Shown here one piece after another: positions 1-4,709 of a DNA stretch of 9,338 bases. A model generated the notes under the pieces. The model was not told the DNA's origin. It was given only the letters and a program-made list of their open reading frames with translations, and searched no databases. A program made the translations under genes and the position numbers. The stretch is taken from the NCBI GenBank assembly GCA_021781855.1, contig JAJXWC010000084.1, positions 1 to 9,338 of the forward strand, written 5' to 3'. The DNA is from Bacillota bacterium (GTDB taxonomy: Bacteria > Bacillota > Bacilli > Lactobacillales > Streptococcaceae). The first letter of the stretch is position 1; each line of letters starts with the position of its first letter.

Positions 1-60
1 TCTAGAATAATCATTTTTTAAATCCATTTTATAGCCAGATTTGCTTTTTGTTTTGATAAG
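1..60. other. Unassigned left flank
   Basis: This AT-rich stretch lies beyond the terminator of the glycosylase gene. On the minus strand an ATG at 25-27 opens a frame that runs off the window edge (nine codons visible) and is preceded by a TATAAA-like hexamer, but there is no ribosome binding site. It is too short to call a gene. Nothing else is recognisable here. Confidence 0.3.
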
Positions 61-91
61 AAAAAACTCCTTTAGCGAACAAAGGAGTTTT
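61..91 (-). terminator. Rho-independent terminator after the glycosylase gene
   Basis: An 11-base-pair perfect stem is formed by 63-73 (AAAACTCCTTT) and 81-91, with a 7-base loop. Read on the minus strand, the stem starts three bases after the glycosylase stop codon and ends in a run of six T (bases 66 to 61). It terminates the decarboxylase-glycosylase unit. On the plus strand the following T run is only four long, so it is mainly a minus-strand terminator. Confidence 0.9.
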
Positions 92-93
92 GA

Positions 94-651
94 TTATTGC
101 CAAGGCTGGTTGGTAATTTCTGTTTTTCTGATTTTGGAAACCTGTGCGTGACCCGCTACGTAAAATCCCAACGGTCTGGATTTCCACGGTTCTCCACAAG
201 TTACACCGATGCGGGCATGACTCTGAATAGCGATTGGTGTGCGCGCTATCGCCAAAGTTAGCGAAGATTCTGCGAGATTTTCAGCATTAAAGCGCTTGTC
301 AATTCCGCAAATTCGAGTAAATTTTCCTGGACCGTTACCATTATTTGTCGGAAGTTCTAATGCCCGAATAAGGACAGCCTCGGGAACTTCTGCTGCTCGT
401 GTGACAAAATTCAACATTTGGTGACCATAGATTTGATAAACATACCAGTGACCTGCTGCGAGATACATGGCTTCATTTTTGGGCGTTCGTTTAGCTTGAT
501 AAGTGTGACAAGCAGCATCTTTTACGCCGAGATAAGCTTCTGTCTCAACGATAATTCCAAGCGTTTTCCCATTCATCAAGAGTTCCATACCGAGTAATTT
601 TTTGGCGACTGAAATGGTGTCAAGCGAACAAAGTGTTTCTAAAGTGTTCAT
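94..651 (-). CDS. mag: DNA-3-methyladenine glycosylase, AAG/MPG family
   Basis: This 185-residue protein belongs to the alkyladenine DNA glycosylase family, which removes 3-methyladenine and other alkylated purines to begin base excision repair in the cytoplasm. The ETEAY block (residues 36-40) carries E38, matching the catalytic Glu125 of human AAG. Y40 matches Tyr127 and H49 matches His136. Y75 in the YVYQIYG stretch matches the base-flipping Tyr162. The GPGKFTR block (around 108-114) is the usual purine-pocket segment. Length is normal for bacterial members. Between YG and the conserved Asn (N81) there appears to be one residue fewer than in the human enzyme. The ATG overlaps the TGA of the upstream decarboxylase gene (ATGA), so translation is probably coupled; no strong ribosome binding site of its own is seen. 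A terminator follows at once. The family call is firm; activity is inferred. Confidence 0.93.
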   Translation of the reverse strand: MNTLETLCSLDTISVAKKLLGMELLMNGKTLGIIVETEAYLGVKDAACHTYQAKRTPKNEAMYLAAGHWYVYQIYGHQMLNFVTRAAEVPEAVLIRALELPTNNGNGPGKFTRICGIDKRFNAENLAESSLTLAIARTPIAIQSHARIGVTCGEPWKSRPLGFYVAGHAQVSKIRKTEITNQPWQ

Positions 652-1313
652 TTTTCAAGATTTAGTGTTTGAAAATGTGAATTTTCTACTGGAAATTCTT
701 GCTCTATTTTACCGATTTCACCAAATTCAACTTTGACATTTTCTGCTGTAAAACGGACAAGATGCGCCCCAAATGATTTATCTGTGCTGAGAAAATGAAG
801 GTGAAAGCCATTGCCATATAAACCGGAAAGATGAGCAGGCGACCAGATTCCAACGATTGTGCCTGTAACATTTTCACGTGTGAAATGAGGTTGCTTTGCA
901 AGAATATCAAGATAAGGTTCGGTATTATGCGCTGGTTTGCTGCTGATTTCTACACTGCTGAAAAACCCAGTAATTTTTATACTGTAGGCACTATTTTTTG
1001 TCGGGAAAGCTTCTGACAATTCTGTCAAATGAGTTGAACTAAGCGTTTTACTGTCAAATTGGTGATTAGCTACATGCTTTATAAGCGCAATATAAGGCAA
1101 TGTTTCATTCGCTGCAATGACACGCACTTTATTTTCCGAGTTTCCGTGATAAGCAACTCCGTCAAGAACAATAACTTCACCGTCTGCTCCGTCGAGTGTT
1201 CCAATACCACAATCGCCGTGTTTCAGTGCTTCATCAAGTCGGATAGTGCCGTCATAAAAACCGCCGTAGAGCGTACTATAACTGCCATGTTGGAAGATTT
1301 TACTTGTTTTCAT
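648..1313 (-). CDS. Alpha-acetolactate decarboxylase family protein, divergent paralogue
   Basis: This is a 221-residue protein of the alpha-acetolactate decarboxylase family, which converts 2-acetolactate to acetoin and so diverts pyruvate from branched-chain amino acid synthesis. The family core is clear: the GTLDGADGE block (38-46) with E46, the HLHF zinc motif (H171, H173) and the third zinc ligand H184 in FGAHL. Two things are odd. The usual R-x-x-P-R active-site strand reads S-S-K-P-A (124-128), so both arginines are gone. The protein also ends about 11-14 residues early compared with remembered lactococcal AldB, losing the C-terminal helix with its conserved Glu. An upstream in-frame start (1358) would add 15 residues unlike the family, and the promoter lies inside that stretch, so the ATG at 1313 is chosen. 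Lactococci often carry two such genes (aldB and aldC); this may be the second. Activity is uncertain. Confidence 0.85.
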   Translation of the reverse strand: MKTSKIFQHGSYSTLYGGFYDGTIRLDEALKHGDCGIGTLDGADGEVIVLDGVAYHGNSENKVRVIAANETLPYIALIKHVANHQFDSKTLSSTHLTELSEAFPTKNSAYSIKITGFFSSVEISSKPAHNTEPYLDILAKQPHFTRENVTGTIVGIWSPAHLSGLYGNGFHLHFLSTDKSFGAHLVRFTAENVKVEFGEIGKIEQEFPVENSHFQTLNLEK

Positions 1314-1319
1314 AGCTCG

Positions 1320-1328
1320 ATTATAACA
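1320..1328 (-). promoter_or_regulatory. Extended -10 promoter of the decarboxylase gene
   Basis: The minus strand reads TGTTATAAT from 1328 to 1320, a perfect extended -10. At a 17-base spacing the -35 position is TTCCCA (1348-1343), which is weak. Only six bases (CGAGCT) separate the -10 from the ATG at 1313, so the expected transcription start falls on the start codon itself and no ribosome binding site fits between them. Confidence 0.75.
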
Positions 1329-1417
1329 TTTTGACCACAGTTTGGGAAATGAGTACACTTACTTTTTTAGAGCTTTTGCTTTTCGGAAATTCGGCAGACA
1401 TATCTCGTAAGCTTTGG

Positions 1418-1440
1418 CAGAAATTCCATTGAATTTTCTG
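1418..1440. promoter_or_regulatory. Operator-like dyad over the murT promoter
   Basis: CAGAAATTC (1418-1426) and GAATTTTCTG (1431-1440) form an inverted repeat with a one-base bulge around the centre CATT. It covers the -35 position and the TG of the extended -10 of murT, a place where a bound repressor would block RNA polymerase. It lies upstream of the predicted transcript start, so it would act as DNA rather than as an RNA hairpin. The binding protein is not identifiable. Confidence 0.4.
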
Positions 1441-1447
1441 TTATAAT
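1439..1447 (+). promoter_or_regulatory. Extended -10 promoter of the murT operon
   Basis: TGTTATAAT is a perfect extended -10. No good -35 hexamer stands at 16-18 bases. Six bases (ATAAAC) separate it from the ATG at 1454, giving the same geometry as the divergent decarboxylase promoter. The predicted transcription start coincides with the start codon. Confidence 0.8.
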
Positions 1448-1453
1448 ATAAAC

Positions 1454-2830
1454 ATGACTATTAAAACTTCATTTGCAAAATTGACTGGGCGCTCAATGCT
1501 TTTTGTCTTGGAAAAATTTTTCAAGCGCGGCTCAACTTTGCCGGGAAAAATTGCGTTGAAATTTGACCCTGAGATTTTAGCGGATTTGACAAAAAATTAT
1601 GAAATCATTGTGATTACTGGTACCAATGGAAAAACGTTGACAACGGCTCTGACAGTGGGAATTTTGGAAAAAGCTTTTGGGCCAGTTGTGACAAATCCCA
1701 GCGGTGCCAATATGATAACGGGTATTGTTTCTACTTTTTTAAAAGCTGAGCGTAGCCAAAAAGGAAGTGGTGCGAATAAAGGCTTAAAAAGCAAATCAAG
1801 AAAAAAATTCGCCGTCTTGGAAATTGACGAAGCAAGTTTGCCGAAAATTACCCAATTTATCAAGCCTAATTTGTTTGTATTCACAAATATCTTTCGTGAC
1901 CAAATGGACCGTTACGGTGAGATTTATACGACTTATGATTTTATTGTCAAAGGCGCCGAAAATTCTCCTGCTGCAACAGTTTTGCTCAATGGCGACAGTC
2001 CAATTTTTCACTCAAAAAAACTGGTTAATCCTGTGAAATATTATGGTTTTGACCATGAAACCCATGAGCCGACGCGCGCACATTATAATACTGAAGGTGT
2101 GCTATGTCCTCAATGTCATCATATTTTAGACTTCAAGATGAACACTTATGCCAATTTGGGCGACTATATCTGTAATAACTGCGGTTTTATGCGTCCTGTA
2201 CTTGACTATCGTTTGAGCGAATTATCAAAAATTACGAATACATCTTCTGAGTTCATCATTGATGAACAAGCCTATAAAATCAATGTCGGCGGACTTTACA
2301 ATATCTACAATGCGCTGGCGGCGGTTGCTGTTGCTGAGTATTACAAAGTACCAAAAACAACGATTGCGGCTGGTTTCGAACAATCCAAAGCCGTTTTCGG
2401 CCGTCAAGAAACCTTTAAAATTGGCGAAAAATCAGCCACGATTGTCCTCATTAAAAACCCTGTCGGTGCCAATCAAGCACTGGAAATGATGAAGCTAGCG
2501 CCTTATCCGTTCTCACTCGTTTCGCTTTTGAATGCCAATTATGCAGATGGCATTGATACGAGTTGGATTTGGGATGCAAATTTTGAATTGCTTTCGGAAA
2601 TGCCTGTTGAAAGTACAATTACAGGTGGCGTCAGGCATGCGGAAATGGCTCGTCGTCTTCGTGTTGCAGGCTTACCCAATTTGACAGAATCATCAAGTCT
2701 CCAAGAAGTTCTAGACCATGTCAAAACCGTGCCATCAGAACACATCTATATCTTGGCCACCTATACGGCGATGCTTGAAATGCGAGAACTATTGGCGCAT
2801 GAGCATTTGATTTCAGGAGAGATGAAGTGA
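1454..2830 (+). CDS. murT: Lipid II isoglutaminyl synthase, Mur-ligase subunit MurT
   Basis: This 458-residue protein is the ligase-like subunit of the MurT-GatD complex. The complex amidates the alpha-carboxyl of D-glutamate in the lipid II stem peptide, using ATP and ammonia that GatD releases from glutamine, at the inner face of the membrane. The Mur ligase P-loop TGTNGKT is at 55-61, followed by the central domain with LEIDEA (122-127) and NIFRDQMDR. A four-cysteine zinc ribbon typical of MurT is at C218, C221, C240 and C243. The C-terminal DUF1727 domain carries the NANYADGIDTSWIWD block (360-374), whose Asp cluster should supply the acidic residue that completes the GatD catalytic triad. 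A lysine-rich loop at about 99-118 is longer than in remembered pneumococcal MurT. The start fits family N-termini, although no ribosome binding site precedes it. It is the first gene of a four-gene operon. Confidence 0.96.
   Translation: MTIKTSFAKLTGRSMLFVLEKFFKRGSTLPGKIALKFDPEILADLTKNYEIIVITGTNGKTLTTALTVGILEKAFGPVVTNPSGANMITGIVSTFLKAERSQKGSGANKGLKSKSRKKFAVLEIDEASLPKITQFIKPNLFVFTNIFRDQMDRYGEIYTTYDFIVKGAENSPAATVLLNGDSPIFHSKKLVNPVKYYGFDHETHEPTRAHYNTEGVLCPQCHHILDFKMNTYANLGDYICNNCGFMRPVLDYRLSELSKITNTSSEFIIDEQAYKINVGGLYNIYNALAAVAVAEYYKVPKTTIAAGFEQSKAVFGRQETFKIGEKSATIVLIKNPVGANQALEMMKLAPYPFSLVSLLNANYADGIDTSWIWDANFELLSEMPVESTITGGVRHAEMARRLRVAGLPNLTESSSLQEVLDHVKTVPSEHIYILATYTAMLEMRELLAHEHLISGEMK
2815..2829 (+). 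promoter_or_regulatory. Ribosome binding site that fixes the GTG start of the membrane protein
   Basis: AGGAGA at 2815-2820 lies inside the end of murT, six bases before GTG (2827-2829). It supports translation from GTG rather than from any downstream ATG, and shows that the four-base overlap is a true coupled junction. Confidence 0.75.
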
Positions 2831-3378
2831 GTGAAGCTTATGAGCCCTATGAGCAAAAATTTAGCTCAAAAGAGATGAAACATTTAGCTATTTTCGCTTT
2901 TGGGTTGCCTCTAGGGATTTTAACTTTACTGAGTTATGGCATTTATCTCTATATCAGATTGTGGTTGTCAGCTGAGTCGTTACTTGCTTACATTCCGATA
3001 TTATTCTTGGGAATTTTCTTTTTGATTTGGCTTATTAGTTGGATAGTCGTGCTTCCTTCCTCTTTTGGATTACTCTTTTCAGCAATTCCTGAACTTTTTA
3101 GAATGCACGAGCGGCTTCGCAGTGATAATGGATTAGTTTTTAAAATTGATGAAGCTGGCGTGACTTATTTTGACGAAAAAAATCGTAAAATTTTTAGAAA
3201 TTGGACTGATATTGAAGATATCGGGAATTATCGTCAAGGAAAAAAACTCGAATGGAAATATCAAATCAAATTTGTAGATGGCACAACTTATACTTTTTCA
3301 GGAGGAAAGGACATTTCTACCAAAGCCCTTCAAGCAAAAATTGAAAATTATTGGTACTATTATACAGATAAAATTTGA
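2827..3378 (+). CDS. Two-helix membrane protein with cytoplasmic PH/YcxB-like tail
   Basis: This 183-residue protein is not recognised by name. Two hydrophobic segments (about 19-43 and 52-76, the second perhaps reaching 86) form a membrane hairpin. Both termini are probably cytoplasmic. The remainder (about 97-183) is soluble and strand-rich (GLVFKIDEAGVTYFDEKNRKI, then RNWTDIEDI and YQIKFVDGTTYTF), which resembles the YcxB-like or bacterial PH-type domains attached to paired membrane helices. The start is GTG at 2827, overlapping the murT stop (GTGA), with AGGAGA at 2815-2820 six bases upstream. The only other nearby ATG (2822) is in the murT frame and hits its stop two codons later. The tight coupling to murT suggests a role at the membrane with the cell-wall amidation enzyme, but this is inferred from position only. 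Confidence 0.8.
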   Translation: MSEAYEPYEQKFSSKEMKHLAIFAFGLPLGILTLLSYGIYLYIRLWLSAESLLAYIPILFLGIFFLIWLISWIVVLPSSFGLLFSAIPELFRMHERLRSDNGLVFKIDEAGVTYFDEKNRKIFRNWTDIEDIGNYRQGKKLEWKYQIKFVDGTTYTFSGGKDISTKALQAKIENYWYYYTDKI

Positions 3379-3384
3379 GTAAAT

Positions 3385-3399
3385 GGAGAAGTGAGAATG
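3385..3399 (+). promoter_or_regulatory. Ribosome binding site that fixes the start of the DivIVA-repeat gene
   Basis: GGAG at 3385-3388 lies eight bases before ATG at 3397. It directly abuts the in-frame GTG at 3391, which is therefore too close to be used. The start is taken as 3397. Confidence 0.75.
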
Positions 3400-3867
3400 A
3401 AGCAAATTGATGAATATGAACATCCTGAAAAGAAGCATTTTATCAAGTCTACCTTAGGTTACAATCGCAGCGAAGTTGATTTGTTCCTGCGCAGTCTTGC
3501 TGAAAATCCTTTATCAGCTGAACAGATTAAACACAAGAAATTTTCGAGTAGTGCCATGGGCTATGACAAGCAGGATGTGCAGTTTTATCTCGAACAACTT
3601 GCTGCGTATCGTTATAACCTCGAACACGCAGATGAAATCGAAGCCCAACGTCTTGAAAATCTCGCAAAAGTTGACCTCGCCAATCCCGAATTCAAAACAG
3701 CATTTCGCGGCTATAAAATTTCAGAAATTGACGAATTTCTTTGTCAAGCACATACACCAGAAGAAATCTACGAAGCCAAATTTTCCAAGCAGTTTCACGG
3801 TTATAACAGTTATCAGGTTGATTTTTATCTTGACGCTTGGATTCAAAAATTGAAAGGCAATTTATGA
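3397..3867 (+). CDS. Protein of four DivIVA-type head repeats, no coiled-coil tail
   Basis: This 156-residue protein is built from four copies of the DivIVA N-terminal signature, F-x5-G-Y-x4-(V/I)-(D/Q)-x-(F/Y)-L. The copies start at F15, F49, F99 and F129, with GY at 21, 55, 105 and 135. In DivIVA one copy forms the membrane-binding, curvature-sensing head and is followed by a long coiled coil. Here there are four heads and almost nothing else; only residues 66-98 form a longer charged, helix-prone linker. Repeat 3 keeps the Phe-Arg pair before GY (F103, R104) that corresponds to the membrane-inserting F17/R18 of Bacillus subtilis DivIVA; repeat 4 has Phe-His. It is not the cell-division DivIVA itself. 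It lies 18 bases after the membrane protein gene and overlaps gatD by four bases, so it probably acts at the membrane with the MurT-GatD complex, as an adaptor or localiser. The function is inferred. Confidence 0.85.
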   Translation: MKQIDEYEHPEKKHFIKSTLGYNRSEVDLFLRSLAENPLSAEQIKHKKFSSSAMGYDKQDVQFYLEQLAAYRYNLEHADEIEAQRLENLAKVDLANPEFKTAFRGYKISEIDEFLCQAHTPEEIYEAKFSKQFHGYNSYQVDFYLDAWIQKLKGNL

Positions 3868-4640
3868 CTTATACTTCCCTAAAATCTAACCTAAAAAATC
3901 CAAAATACAGTCTCCAAGTCGCCCATCTCTACGGCGATTTGATGAACACTTATGGTGATAACGGAAATATTCTCATGCTCAAATACGTCGGAGAAAAATT
4001 GGGCGCAGAAATGACTTTTGACATTGTTTCTGTCGGAGACAAATTTGACAATCGTTTTTACGACCTTGTTTTCTGGGGCGGCGGACAAGATTATGAACAA
4101 GAAATTATTTCAGAACATTTGACAGAACTGTCAAAACCACTTAAGGCCTATATTGAAGCCGAAAAGCCTATGCTCGCTATTTGTGGCGGCTATCAGATGC
4201 TGGGACAATATTATACGGATGCAACAGGGCGCAAAATCAATTGTACAGGTATTCTCGGTCATTACACAGAAAATCCTGGCAACGACCGTATTATCGGTGA
4301 TGTCGAAATACGTAATGAAGACTTCGGCGAAAGCTACTACGGCTTTGAAAATCACGGTGGTAGGACCTATCTGGCGACTGATGAACAACCACTGGGTAAG
4401 GTCATTTACGGTGGCGGAAATAATGGCACAACAGGCGAAGAAGGTTTAATTTATAAAAATACTTTCGGAAGTTATTTCCACGGTCCATTGCTTTCCCGTA
4501 ATGCCCGCATTGCCTACCGGCTTGTCACCACAGCACTCAAACAAAAATATGGTACAGATTTACAACTCCCCACCTTTGAAGAAATTCTTTCTCAAGAAGA
4601 AAATGGTCAAAAAATTGATGACTTAAAACGTAAAGTCTGA
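3864..4640 (+). CDS. gatD: Lipid II isoglutaminyl synthase, glutamine amidotransferase subunit GatD
   Basis: This 258-residue class I (triad) glutamine amidotransferase, of the CobB/CobQ-like type, hydrolyses glutamine and hands ammonia to MurT for amidation of D-isoglutamate in lipid II. The N-terminal HLYG and NTYGDNGN blocks and the FWGGGQDYEQE block are family hallmarks. The nucleophile is C107 in AICGGYQ. The catalytic histidine is H206 in YFHGP, matching C94 and H189 of Staphylococcus aureus GatD. The acidic third member comes from MurT. The ATG at 3864 overlaps the previous stop (ATGA) and has GAAAGG six bases upstream; an in-frame start at 3837 would add nine residues unlike the family. 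It is the last gene of the operon, followed by a strong terminator. Unusually, it is separated from murT by two genes. Confidence 0.96.
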   Translation: MTYTSLKSNLKNPKYSLQVAHLYGDLMNTYGDNGNILMLKYVGEKLGAEMTFDIVSVGDKFDNRFYDLVFWGGGQDYEQEIISEHLTELSKPLKAYIEAEKPMLAICGGYQMLGQYYTDATGRKINCTGILGHYTENPGNDRIIGDVEIRNEDFGESYYGFENHGGRTYLATDEQPLGKVIYGGGNNGTTGEEGLIYKNTFGSYFHGPLLSRNARIAYRLVTTALKQKYGTDLQLPTFEEILSQEENGQKIDDLKRKV

Positions 4641-4672
4641 TAAAGTACGTAGATAACACACACTGCTGAGAT

Positions 4673-4709
4673 AAAAAGCGATTTGACCAGTTTGTCAAAT
4701 CGCTTTTTT
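4673..4709. terminator. Bidirectional terminator between gatD and the ABC permease
   Basis: A perfect 15-base-pair stem is formed by 4673-4687 and 4694-4708, with the six-base loop CAGTTT. The plus strand ends in six T (4704-4709) and the minus strand in five T. It sits 33 bases after the gatD stop and directly against the permease stop, so it serves both convergent operons. Confidence 0.93.

Noticed and set aside
1314..1358. Extending the decarboxylase gene to an upstream in-frame start at 1358
   Set aside because: The added 15 residues do not resemble family N-termini and the extended -10 promoter lies inside this stretch, so the start at 1313 is preferred.
3397..3867. Assignment as the cell-division protein DivIVA or GpsB
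   Set aside because: Those proteins have one head plus a coiled-coil tail. This protein has four heads and no tail, and it is in a cell-wall amidation operon rather than beside ylm or ftsZ genes.
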